DNA from: Mucilaginibacter kameinonensis
GTDB taxonomy: Bacteria > Bacteroidota > Bacteroidia > Sphingobacteriales > Sphingobacteriaceae
Assembly: GCF_003675385.1 (NCBI RefSeq)
Contig: NZ_RCWZ01000004.1
Coordinates: 372,001 to 436,000 of the forward strand
Direction: 5' to 3'
Length of the DNA stretch: 64,000 nt
Both the position numbers and the translations under genes were made by a program. Each line of letters opens with the position of its first letter. Positions within the stretch are counted from its first letter, which is position 1. Below are positions 18,123 through 26,447 of this stretch, in pieces. The notes under the pieces are model-generated. The model saw nothing but the letters and a program-made list of their open reading frames with translations. It did not search any database and had not been told where the DNA came from.

Positions 18123-21100
18123 TTAGAAGCCTAAGTTTAAACCAAAAGATACTGTACGTAAGTTAGGATATGCCCCAAATGGTGATGAAATATCACGGTA
18201 ATGATCAGGGAAAGGGTTTACAAAGTTGATAGGGTTTGTTGCTACCACGTATGCCCTTATGCTTGACATGCCAAGCCTTTTGGTTAAACCGGCAGGCAGG
18301 GTATAGCTTAAGTTAGCGCTGGAAATATTCCAGGTGAACGGACTAACAAACCAGAAATCACTTGTAGCACTCACATCATCTGAATAGTATGGATCCGGAT
18401 ATCTTGCGTTTGTGTTAGTCGGGGTCCAGTGATCGGCCCAGAATACCGGTCTGTTTTGGTTAGCCGTACCCTGTTTAATGGCCGCGCTCTCAATTGATTG
18501 CGTACCGCCCCAGCTCATTCCCATTACCACATTAAGGCTTAGTGTTTTATATGAACCACCTAAGTTTAACCCAAGATTATAGTGGTTGTTGGCTTTATGA
18601 CCTAAATAAAACTGATCGTTAATATCATTCTGCTTGATGATACCATCGCCGTTTTTATCAACGTAATTGATCATACCAGGAGCCGGAGTGTAACCGAAGA
18701 TCTTAACGTTTTGCGCGCCACCGGCAGCGGCAGCCCTTTCAGCAATGATCGCGTCGGCATCGGCTTGTGTACGGATGATACCTAAGGATTTGTAACCCAG
18801 TGTTCCGGGGTCGCCAGATTTGCCTGTCAAATCCTGGATGGTTCCAACCTGCGCCGCAGCGATATCATATTTGATGTATTTATTATCGCTCCATGAAAAG
18901 AACGGGCTGAAGTTGTAGCTAAAGTTTGATCCTATTTTATCTTTCCAGCTTACCGAGATCTCATAACCAAAAGTATTGATGATACCGTAGTTTTCGGCAG
19001 ATGGCGCGGCACCAATAGTTACCGGAACCGAAGTATTCAATGAAGCTAACATATCATAACGGTGCTCCCAGAAATAATCGGCCGAAACTGATAAACGGTT
19101 ATTCAGGAAAGCAGCGTCCAAACCGTAGTTTGTTTTCAAGTCGTGGTCCCAGGTTAGGTTAACGTTAGGGATAGCGATGTTTAACAACGCGCCCAGTCCC
19201 CTATCGCCATTACCACCGAAAACCGCGCCACCCTTGTTACCTGTACCAAACTGGTAGTTAACCGCGTACAGGAATGAAGGCGTATTATCAGACCCTAACA
19301 AACCTACCGAACCTCTGAATTTCAACAGGTCAACAAAGCTTACCGATTTAAAGAAGTTCTCTTTTGAGATTACCCAACCTGCCGATGCCGAAGGGAAATA
19401 ACCCCACTGGTGGCCCGGTGCAAAGTTGGTATTGGCATCCGCCCTCATGGCCAGTTCAACCAGGTATTTATCTGCGTAAGCATAGTTTATCCTGCCTGCA
19501 ACCGCTTTACGGCCATACTCTTTTACCAATGTAGCCTGGTTTGACGATTGATCGCCGATGGTGAAGGTCTGATTGTCTTTTCCGCCTACAATTACACCGT
19601 CGGCCTCAGCTGCAACACCTTCGCTGTATGATTCATACTGCTCATACAACGCAAGGGCGGTAATTTCATGCGCGCCAAAGCGTTTGTGGTATGTCAGGTT
19701 AGCATTGAACTGATAATTATCAGCCAATGATGGTGTAAGACGAACCTTGTCACCATTTTTGATGGCTTTTACGCCTACCACAGTTCCTCCCGGAATATGG
19801 TTATTATCGCCTTCGCCAGAGTATTGGTTGTAATAAAATGTTGAACCATATTGCTTGTTAAAAGCGTTATTGATGTTACGGTTATAGCTTACATTGGCGG
19901 TTAACCCGTTAATGCCCGGAATTTCGTAACTCAAATTGGCTAAACCATTAAATACAGTATTATTGTTACCTGTGTAGTTGTTTGAATTTTGAACAGCAAA
20001 GAAGTTAAGGTTATCGTTATTGCTGGTTCCTAAGTATACAGGATGCCCGTCGATAAAATATTTTTGCCATGGTGGTGCCTGGTTAAGCGACAGAAAGTCG
20101 TTATCAGGGCTTTCGCTGGTGCTTGCCAGTTTGTACCAGTATATTTTACTTTTGGCAAGATCCTCGCTTAATGATAACGATAGTTTTAAACCTTTGGCCA
20201 CTTTAGCGTCAACACTTGCCCTAAACCCGAAACGGTTGGTATTTACACCTTTAAAATTTGAGTTTTGGTTTACGTAGTTAGCACCGGCAAAATAAGTAAC
20301 CTTATCATTACCGCCGGTTATGCTAAGTGCGTTCCTGGTGGTAACGGCCGGTTTAAATGCCTGCTCCAGGAAATTTTGGTTATTGTTTTTGAAGTACTCC
20401 AGCTCATCAGGCGTATAATATTTTAAGTCTTTATTGCTTAAATCGCCATTGATGTAACCTTCAGGAGTAATGGTGTGGTTATATCGTGTTTGCTCAATAT
20501 CATTCAGATAAGTAGCCATTTGAACGCCCGACATCATTTTAGGTAACTGAATAGCGTCTGCAACACCTACCGATGAACTGAAGCTCACTTTAGGCGCACC
20601 TGCCTGACCACGTTTTGTAGTTACCACGATAACACCATTCGCGCCCAAAATACCGTAGATAGCTGCAGCTGCATCCTTCAATATCGAAATGTTTTCAACC
20701 TCACTCTGATCAAGCAGGTTAAAATCGCTTTCTGTACGTTGCACTCCGTCAATAATATATAAGGGAGTTGTGCTACCACCATTCTTGGCCAGGAAAACCG
20801 GGTTACGGATAGTGATGGTACCGCTTTGGCCTGGCCTGGCTATACCACCGGTAACGCTAACCGCCGCATTGGTTCCACGTAATGCTGCCGCAAGGTTGGT
20901 AGTAGGAATATCCTGAATGGTCTTCATATCAACCGCGGCAACCGCGCCTGTTAAGTGAACCTTTTTCTGGGTACCGTAACCAACTACAACCACCTCTTCG
21001 AGGGCGTTTTGTGATGGCAACATTTTAAAGTCGGCATTCATTTCGCCAATCTTCAACGTTTTTTCCTGGTAGTTGTAGCCCAGAAATTTAACCCCAACAA

Positions 21101-21308
21101 CAATGGCCTGCAGGTTGGTAGCCTTAAGTGAATACTTACCATCGGCATTGGTTAATGTACCTGTGTTGCTGCCTTTTACCTGTACGGCAACCCCTGGCAG
21201 CGGAGCACCTTTCTCGTCCGTAACGGTACCCGTTATGTTACGATCCTGGGCTTTTAGCGCGCTGCCTAAGCACAGCAACACCGAAAGTAAGAGGAAAAGT
21301 TTTCTCAT
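18123..21308 (-). CDS. SusC/RagA TonB-dependent outer-membrane transporter (pair 1)
   Basis: A 1061-residue importer that takes up oligosaccharides with energy from TonB. Domains in order: signal peptide (about 1-20), carboxypeptidase-like regulatory domain (ITGTVTDEKGAPLPGVAV, about 25-95), TonB-box region EEVVVVGYGTQKK (about 105-117), plug domain with PLYIIDGVQ and SILKDAAAAIYGILGANGVI, then a 22-strand-type barrel ending in the classic terminal phenylalanine (FGLNLGF). The gap of 107 bases to the upstream DUF3826 gene shows no clear TAnnTTTG box, so transcription probably comes from the promoter upstream of DUF3826. Confidence 0.96.
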   Translation of the reverse strand: MRKLFLLLSVLLCLGSALKAQDRNITGTVTDEKGAPLPGVAVQVKGSNTGTLTNADGKYSLKATNLQAIVVGVKFLGYNYQEKTLKIGEMNADFKMLPSQNALEEVVVVGYGTQKKVHLTGAVAAVDMKTIQDIPTTNLAAALRGTNAAVSVTGGIARPGQSGTITIRNPVFLAKNGGSTTPLYIIDGVQRTESDFNLLDQSEVENISILKDAAAAIYGILGANGVIVVTTKRGQAGAPKVSFSSSVGVADAIQLPKMMSGVQMATYLNDIEQTRYNHTITPEGYINGDLSNKDLKYYTPDELEYFKNNNQNFLEQAFKPAVTTRNALSITGGNDKVTYFAGANYVNQNSNFKGVNTNRFGFRASVDAKVAKGLKLSLSLSEDLAKSKIYWYKLASTSESPDNDFLSLNQAPPWQKYFIDGHPVYLGTSNNDNLNFFAVQNSNNYTGNNNTVFNGLANLSYEIPGINGLTANVSYNRNINNAFNKQYGSTFYYNQYSGEGDNNHIPGGTVVGVKAIKNGDKVRLTPSLADNYQFNANLTYHKRFGAHEITALALYEQYESYSEGVAAEADGVIVGGKDNQTFTIGDQSSNQATLVKEYGRKAVAGRINYAYADKYLVELAMRADANTNFAPGHQWGYFPSASAGWVISKENFFKSVSFVDLLKFRGSVGLLGSDNTPSFLYAVNYQFGTGNKGGAVFGGNGDRGLGALLNIAIPNVNLTWDHDLKTNYGLDAAFLNNRLSVSADYFWEHRYDMLASLNTSVPVTIGAAPSAENYGIINTFGYEISVSWKDKIGSNFSYNFSPFFSWSDNKYIKYDIAAAQVGTIQDLTGKSGDPGTLGYKSLGIIRTQADADAIIAERAAAAGGAQNVKIFGYTPAPGMINYVDKNGDGIIKQNDINDQFYLGHKANNHYNLGLNLGGSYKTLSLNVVMGMSWGGTQSIESAAIKQGTANQNRPVFWADHWTPTNTNARYPDPYYSDDVSATSDFWFVSPFTWNISSANLSYTLPAGLTKRLGMSSIRAYVVATNPINFVNPFPDHYRDISSPFGAYPNLRTVSFGLNLGF

Positions 21309-21415
21309 AAACTTGATAATTTAATTTTCATGATCAGGTTAATTAATTGGTATAATTGGTTGGCCCGGCTAAAGCTTATATCATGATACCGGGGATATTT
21401 AGGTTAGTTCAAAAA

Positions 21416-22081
21416 TTACTGCTTTGCAGCCTGTCGCTCCTTGATGCGCTTTTGCCATTCTTCCCCCTCCTTCTTCATATCGTAGCCCTGTGCAGACAGG
21501 TAGTTATTAATGCGGCCTTTAAACTTGCCAAACCAGGCATGTTTTTTCTCTGATGATTCGGCGTCGATAGCGTTTTCCCTTGCTTCCAGCAGCCAGCCTT
21601 TTATCTTACTTTTTTGCTCTTCAGTAAGGTTCGGGATTTCGTCCTGGTAAGCCGTATAAGTGATTGGATAAATGCGGTAGGTCATGCCGTCTTTTATTTT
21701 ATCAACCTCATCGGCACTTAACTCTTTATTTAACTTCTTGATGTATGCGGTATGTAACACTTTAACCTGCTTTACCACATCGGTATCTATAAGGGCTATT
21801 TTGGCATTAGCACCGTTTTTGTCATCGGGCATCTGCGCTTTAATATCGTTTACCTTGGTTTTGCGAGCTTCGTAAACTGTGTTCAAATCGTTGTATTGTG
21901 CAACCACAATATCACGCACTTTCTTAAATTTTACAGAATCGGTAATGCCTGCTCCGGTGACAATTTTGTTTGAGCGCTCGGTTATTACTTTAATGTAGTT
22001 GTTATCGGCAGGTGACTGCGCAAAAGCGGCGTTGCATGCAGCTGATAATAACAATATGGCTATGTATTTAAAGTGCTTCAT
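21416..22081 (-). CDS. DUF3826 family secreted protein
   Basis: A 221-residue secreted or periplasmic protein with a signal peptide (cleavage near NAAFAQ, residue 22). The rest is mostly charged alpha-helix (for example ADEVDKIKDGMTYRIYPITYTAYQDEIPNL, and a Lys/Glu-rich end). It resembles DUF3826, a small family I recall beside pectin loci in Bacteroidota; its function is unknown. It is the first gene of the SusC-SusD transcript, behind promoter C, so it may act in sensing, assembly or chaperoning of the pectin system. That role is inference from position only. Confidence 0.75.
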   Translation of the reverse strand: MKHFKYIAILLLSAACNAAFAQSPADNNYIKVITERSNKIVTGAGITDSVKFKKVRDIVVAQYNDLNTVYEARKTKVNDIKAQMPDDKNGANAKIALIDTDVVKQVKVLHTAYIKKLNKELSADEVDKIKDGMTYRIYPITYTAYQDEIPNLTEEQKSKIKGWLLEARENAIDAESSEKKHAWFGKFKGRINNYLSAQGYDMKKEGEEWQKRIKERQAAKQ

Positions 22082-22164
22082 GGTTGTTTTAATTGGTTAA
22101 ATTATTATACAGCTTATTATAAAAGCCTCTCAAAATTTTATAGAATACTGCCGTTTTTCAATGC

Positions 22165-22191
22165 AATTAATTGTTTATATCACAATTAATT
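22165..22191. promoter_or_regulatory. Palindrome in the long leader of the DUF3826-susCD operon
   Basis: AATTAATTGT (22165-22174) and ACAATTAATT (22182-22191) are perfect reverse complements around a 7-base spacer. It lies between the predicted promoter C and the DUF3826 start, in a leader of about 200 bases. It may be an operator or an RNA hairpin. The rest of the 437-base divergent gap (22082-22518) is AT-rich with no coding potential; a weak candidate -7 box for the AraC gene (TACTTTTA) is at 22442-22449. Confidence 0.45.
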
Positions 22192-22296
22192 AAATATTAA
22201 AATCTTGTCAGTTCTAAAAGCCTGATAAAAAGTATAATTAATTTTATTGGTTTATATTTCCTGGTATCCTGCAGCCTGATTTACAAGTTGCTTTAA

Positions 22297-22365
22297 CAAA
22301 TATCACGTGTTAGGCTTTGCGTTTCCTATTTGTATTTATCTATTTATTATACAATCTTACCATAA
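22297..22365 (-). promoter_or_regulatory. Promoter C with shared upstream motif (DUF3826-susCD)
   Basis: On the minus strand GATATTTG (22304-22297) matches TAnnTTTG except for its first base. Upstream lies a 33-base motif at 22333-22365 that matches the motif of promoter B at 26 of 34 aligned positions with one gap. The distance from the -7 box to the far motif edge is 61 bases, the same as in promoters A (26165) and B (42250). The fixed spacing supports an activator site. Predicted start of transcription is near 22290. Confidence 0.65.
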
Positions 22366-22518
22366 GCCATTTTTCCTGTAAAGCTAAATTTTTGTCAAAA
22401 GAAAATTACATTGTCACAAATAGGGTTTAATTAAAAATTGCTACTTTTAAAAATATAAACCGAAGCGGCGCATACCTAATCGCCTGCCGATCTGCTAACC
22501 TTTATTGATTTTTACAAA

Positions 22519-23412
22519 ATGAAGCCCCATTTTCTCAAGGTTGCGGTAAAACCGCAAAATTCATTCAGTATCAGGCATGATATTTTGCCCACCTTCAGGG
22601 GTATCTGGCATTATCATCCTGAGCTTGAATTACACTACGTAATAAAGGGCGAAGGGGTTAGGTTTATCGGTGATAATATCAGCAATTTTTCGCCGGGCGA
22701 AATTACTTTGCTTGGCGAAGCTTTGCCACACTGCTGGCGCTGCAAGGATGAATATTTTTTGCCCGATTCCGGATTGAATGTCGAAGTGATCGTGATTCAT
22801 TTTTTGCCCGACTGCCTTGGCCGTTACTTGTTAAATTTACCCGAAGCATACATGCTGCCCAAGCTTTTTGAAAAAGCCAAAAGCGGTATGGTAATTAAGG
22901 GCGAAGCAAAAACCGAACTGGCCAAACTGATGCGCCAGGCTGTTGAAGCAACCAACCTCGACAGGATCATTATCCTGTTATCGATACTGAAAGTACTGGC
23001 GGAAAATGAAGAATTTGAACCGATAACACTATCACACAGCGACTTCCACCAATCAAACGAATCGGATACCATCCGTCTCAATAAAGTATGTTCTTATACC
23101 CTGGCCAACTATAAGCAGGAGATCAGCCTGGAAAAAATAGCAGCTATCGGCAATCTTAGTGTTACCTCATTTTGCCGCTATTTTAAGCTGATGACCAAGA
23201 AAACTTATTTTGATTTTTTAACTGAGATCAGGATCAGTCATGCCTGCCGCTTTTTGATTGAGGACAAGCTGCCTACCGAAGTTTTGTGCTTTGAATGCGG
23301 TTACAACAATATCTCCAACTTTTACCGTCACTTTAAAAGGGTTACCGGGATGACACCGCTTGAATATAAACGCCGTTACATCAAAGGGCAAAAGCAGGCA
23401 GTTTCAGCTTGA
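22519..23412 (+). CDS. AraC-family transcriptional regulator
   Basis: The only convincing plus-strand gene: 297 residues, cytoplasmic. The N-terminal half is a cupin-type sensor (RGIWHYHPELELHYVIKGEG near 27-46, then FSPGEITLLGEALPHCWRC). The C-terminal part, about 195-290, is a double helix-turn-helix AraC domain (ISLEKIAAIGNLSVTSFCRYFK, then CFECGYNNISNFYRHFKRVTGMTPLEYKRRY). It is divergent from DUF3826-susCD and convergent with the aldolase gene. Its position amid the locus makes it the best candidate to bind the motif shared by promoters A, B and C; an oligosaccharide or monosaccharide product would be the inducer. Binding is inferred. Confidence 0.93.
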   Translation: MKPHFLKVAVKPQNSFSIRHDILPTFRGIWHYHPELELHYVIKGEGVRFIGDNISNFSPGEITLLGEALPHCWRCKDEYFLPDSGLNVEVIVIHFLPDCLGRYLLNLPEAYMLPKLFEKAKSGMVIKGEAKTELAKLMRQAVEATNLDRIIILLSILKVLAENEEFEPITLSHSDFHQSNESDTIRLNKVCSYTLANYKQEISLEKIAAIGNLSVTSFCRYFKLMTKKTYFDFLTEIRISHACRFLIEDKLPTEVLCFECGYNNISNFYRHFKRVTGMTPLEYKRRYIKGQKQAVSA

Positions 23413-23466
23413 TTTTTGTTAAGTTTTAAGTCCTTAGCCGGAAGTTCTAAGAGGTTGTTTTAAAAT

Positions 23467-23565
23467 GTAGAGACGCATCACATGCGTCTCCCACATGCAA
23501 ATCCTTGTTTTAATGAATTTACAAAGCGGCTTGTCCTATGGGAGACGCATGTGATGCGTCTCTAC
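23467..23565. repeat. Inverted repeat between convergent genes
   Basis: Two perfect 27-base complementary arms (23467-23493 and 23539-23565), each itself palindromic around GACGCATCACATGCGTC, separated by 45 bases. It fills the 199-base gap between the AraC gene and the aldolase gene, which converge here, so it could act as a two-way terminator. Similar GTAGAGACGCAT hairpins are known to me as dispersed repeats in Bacteroidota genomes. Confidence 0.88.
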
Positions 23566-23611
23566 GTAAAAACTTCTCAACAAATTTAAATAAGAACTTT
23601 CGACTCCAGAC

Positions 23612-24544
23612 TTAGTACTTCCCAATACCTATCTCGCTTCGCAACATTGTATAATTGCTATGCAGATCTTCGATCTTATTGCGGATAGCGGGTGAAAAAT
23701 AACCAACATCTCTACGGGTGGTAGTTGATATTTTCAAGCCCCGTTTGGTAAGATAATATTTTGCAATAACCGGGTATACATTGTGCATTACATCCATGTT
23801 TTCGGTTAAAAACTCCTGCACCATAGCAACCTCATGCTCATGCGATTCATCTACATAATGATCACATAACCAAACAATAAGCTCCGGAAAAAAATTCCCC
23901 TGGATACATGACAATCCCGCCGAACCCGCTTTCAACGATTCAACCGCGTGGACCATGTAAGCATCATACAAACCAAAGGCCGGGTTAATTTTACTTGCCT
24001 CCAGTTTCTGTTTTACCATATCCAGGTTCAGGCAGGTATCTTTATGATATATTATCCTGCGGGTAGCTGCAAAATGATGAAGCTGCTCTGCCGATAATAA
24101 CCTTTTGTAAGGCACCGGGCATTCATAGAAACCTAAAGGAATATTTTTGGTTTGATCAAACAGATCAAATACGCGGTCATTAAATACTGCGTCTGGTTCA
24201 TTGGCATCAGCCAATAAACTTGAGATGGCAATTACCGCCGAAGTACCTGTATCATAAACTCTTTTTACAAAATCAGCTTGCTTTTCAACCGGGCCGCCAA
24301 AGGTTCCAGTGGCAACTACGGGCACAGCGCCGTCAACAGTTTCAACCACGTGCCTGATAATGGCCAGCCGCTCCTCACCACTCAGTTCAAACATTTCGCT
24401 TGAGAGACAATTGGCAAACACACCGGCGGCGCCGGCGCGTAAATACATTTCGGTAAGGCGGGTCAGGGCTACATAATCAACCGCGCCGTTATCTTTAAAA
24501 GGCGTTAACATTACCGGGATAAAACCCTTTTTTGATTGTTCCAT
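23612..24544 (-). CDS. DHDPS/NAL-family aldolase
   Basis: A 310-residue cytoplasmic class I aldolase of the dihydrodipicolinate synthase/N-acetylneuraminate lyase family. The Schiff-base lysine is K168 in IIYHKDT and the catalytic tyrosine is Y140 in GFYECPVPY. The usual GTTGE/GSTGE carboxylate-binding motif reads NCLSSEMFELS (about 45-55), so the substrate is probably not that of housekeeping DapA. The gene lies 10 bases after a sodium symporter gene and behind promoter A, which shares its motif with the susCD promoter. A 2-keto-3-deoxy sugar acid from the pectin (Kdo, DHA or a deoxy-aldonate) is a plausible substrate. This is inference. Confidence 0.85.
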   Translation of the reverse strand: MEQSKKGFIPVMLTPFKDNGAVDYVALTRLTEMYLRAGAAGVFANCLSSEMFELSGEERLAIIRHVVETVDGAVPVVATGTFGGPVEKQADFVKRVYDTGTSAVIAISSLLADANEPDAVFNDRVFDLFDQTKNIPLGFYECPVPYKRLLSAEQLHHFAATRRIIYHKDTCLNLDMVKQKLEASKINPAFGLYDAYMVHAVESLKAGSAGLSCIQGNFFPELIVWLCDHYVDESHEHEVAMVQEFLTENMDVMHNVYPVIAKYYLTKRGLKISTTTRRDVGYFSPAIRNKIEDLHSNYTMLRSEIGIGKY

Positions 24545-24554
24545 TTGATGATGA

Positions 24555-26111
24555 TTAAACTGTTAACTGCCTGGTTTTGGTTAAAAATATTCCTGTTAAA
24601 AATATAGCGAGGGTACCTGCAACAATGATCATATTGGTATTGAGCGTGCTGCGAAGAGCGGCATATTGTTCCGGAATGAGCGATGGAAAAGTAAGCCAAA
24701 GGATCACTAAAACGCCAATAATACTGGCGATAATGGCTTCATGGTTGCGGGTTTGCCTGCTGATAATGCCCAGCAAAAACAAGCCCAGCATACCCGCGGC
24801 AAAAATGCCCGAAAGCTGCCACCACAAATCAAGGATACTCTTTACCCCTATCATGGCTATCCCAGCCGCCATACCCGCGAACCCGAAAAGTACGGTGCCA
24901 ATATGCAGGGCATTCAAAGTATTTTTGTCGTTGAGTTGTGGCTTAAAATACCTTTTATAGATATCGATGGTAAAAACAGTAGCTGAGGCGTTCATGCCCG
25001 AACTGATGGTACTCATAGCGGCCGATAAAATAGCTGCTACAATAACGCCAACCAGCCCTGCCGGGATTTTGGTAACCATAAAATGCGGCATGATCTTATC
25101 ACCATAATCGGCAGGGGTAAGTTTGCTTATAAATGCCGAAACCTCATTTGCCGAAGCCGTAGCAGGCAGACGCTCAATGGCTACCTGGTGTTTAAGGCTC
25201 AGGATCAGATCGGGATGCTGACTGTAGTAAGCATATAAGCATGAGCCTATTACAAAAAACAGAAAAGATGCAGGTACATAAATACCAACGCAAAGCCAAA
25301 CCGATTTGGCCGCCTGTTTCGTAGATGTTGCCGCATGATAACGCTGAATATAATTTTGATCCATCCCAAAATTGTTGAGATTGATAAAAAAACCATAGAA
25401 CAGGATCACCCAAAAAGTTGGTTCAGTAAGGTTGAGCGAAAAACTGCCCAGGCTAAACTTATGATCAGCTTTGCCAATTTCTACAATTTTATCAAAGCCG
25501 CCGGGGATACTGTTTATCACCAGGTAAATGATCAGCAAAGCTCCTAAAGTTTTAATGATAGCCTGTACCACCTCCGTCCAGATCACAGCCTTGATCCCTC
25601 CGGATACGGTATACAATATGATGGAGATGCCCATAACGATCATGATGGTTTTCATAGAGAGCCCGGTAAGCGCCTGCAAACTCAATGCAATGCCGAAGAA
25701 TACCGAACCCATACGGGCTATCTGCGTAAGCAAAAAACATATTACCGCGTAAACCCTTGCCCAGGGACCAAAGCGTTTTTCGAAATGGGTGTATGCCGAA
25801 ATATTACCGGTATTACGGTAAAATGGTATAAAATACTTAACCGCTATCCATGCCGCGAATGGCATGGATAAACTAAATACAAAAGCGTTCCAGTTACCTC
25901 CGTAAGCCTTGCCCGGTACGCCTAAAAAGGTGTTACTGCTTAAAAAAGTGGCATAAATTGATAAACCGATAGCCCAGCCCGGTATTAACCCAGAGGCGAC
26001 GGTGAACTGCTCGGCATTTTTATTTTTACGTGAAAAATAAAAACCAACCAGTACCATAGCTATAAGGTAAATACCTATAATCGCGAAATCTAACACGGGC
26101 AACACTTTCAT
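24555..26111 (-). CDS. SSS-family sodium:solute symporter 1
   Basis: A 518-residue inner-membrane protein with about 13 hydrophobic segments, typical of the SSS (SLC5-like) family. It starts FAIIGIYLIAMVLVGFYFSRK and carries SLSIYATFLSSNTFLGVPGKAYGG and GGIKAVIWTEVVQAI, characteristic of the family. It would import a sugar or sugar acid with sodium. It forms a two-gene unit with the aldolase, so the cargo is probably the aldolase substrate or its precursor. Its promoter carries the regulon motif. Sialic-acid-type carriers and aldolases often pair like this, but no sialic acid genes are seen here. Confidence 0.9.
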   Translation of the reverse strand: MKVLPVLDFAIIGIYLIAMVLVGFYFSRKNKNAEQFTVASGLIPGWAIGLSIYATFLSSNTFLGVPGKAYGGNWNAFVFSLSMPFAAWIAVKYFIPFYRNTGNISAYTHFEKRFGPWARVYAVICFLLTQIARMGSVFFGIALSLQALTGLSMKTIMIVMGISIILYTVSGGIKAVIWTEVVQAIIKTLGALLIIYLVINSIPGGFDKIVEIGKADHKFSLGSFSLNLTEPTFWVILFYGFFINLNNFGMDQNYIQRYHAATSTKQAAKSVWLCVGIYVPASFLFFVIGSCLYAYYSQHPDLILSLKHQVAIERLPATASANEVSAFISKLTPADYGDKIMPHFMVTKIPAGLVGVIVAAILSAAMSTISSGMNASATVFTIDIYKRYFKPQLNDKNTLNALHIGTVLFGFAGMAAGIAMIGVKSILDLWWQLSGIFAAGMLGLFLLGIISRQTRNHEAIIASIIGVLVILWLTFPSLIPEQYAALRSTLNTNMIIVAGTLAIFLTGIFLTKTRQLTV

Positions 26112-26164
26112 GCGTTAATCGGGTAGTACGGTAAAAATTAGTATTGTGGTTTAAAATTGTATAA

Positions 26165-26233
26165 CAAATTTAACAACCCACAGTTAAGCTTTACTGTAAT
26201 ATTTTCTCCTGCTATTGTAGGATATTATCACCA
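26165..26233 (-). promoter_or_regulatory. Promoter A with shared upstream motif (symporter-aldolase)
   Basis: TAAATTTG on the minus strand (26172-26165) matches TAnnTTTG exactly and lies about 54 bases before the ATG. The motif at 26200-26233 (begins TATTTTCTC, ends GATATTATCACCA on the plus strand) agrees with that of promoter B at 28 of 35 positions when one flanking base is included. Box and motif are 28 bases apart in both. It is in the 336-base gap 26112-26447, whose other half is repeat R1b. Confidence 0.72.
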
Positions 26234-26277
26234 ACGAAATAAATAAAGTCCCCTCGGCTGACTGGAGGTTTTAAAAA

Positions 26278-26401
26278 TTCCCCTCTTGAGAGGGGGCGCG
26301 TAGGAACGTGTGATAGCAGGGGTGTGTTTCTGCTATATACTTATCAAAGCAGAAACACACCCCTCCACCCCTCTCAAGAGGGGAATCGCACAATCCGGCG
26401 C
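26278..26401. repeat. Palindromic repeat family R1, copy b
   Basis: Perfect outer arms TTCCCCTCTTGAGAG (26278-26292) and CTCTCAAGAGGGGAA (26371-26385). Inner arms GGGGTGTGTTTCTGCT and AGCAGAAACACACCCC. It ends in AATCGCACAATCCGGCGC followed by six T. Best preserved of the three copies. It lies between the GH2 gene and the symporter promoter, so it may end the GH138-GH95-GH2-GH78 transcript. Confidence 0.9.
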
Positions 26402-26447
26402 TTTTTTCGTTAACGGCAATGAACCCCCTTTCGCTTTTAACAACTGC

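Noticed and set aside
23612-24544. Housekeeping dapA
   Set aside because: The carboxylate-binding motif differs from GTTGE, and the gene is paired with a symporter under the pectin-linked promoter.
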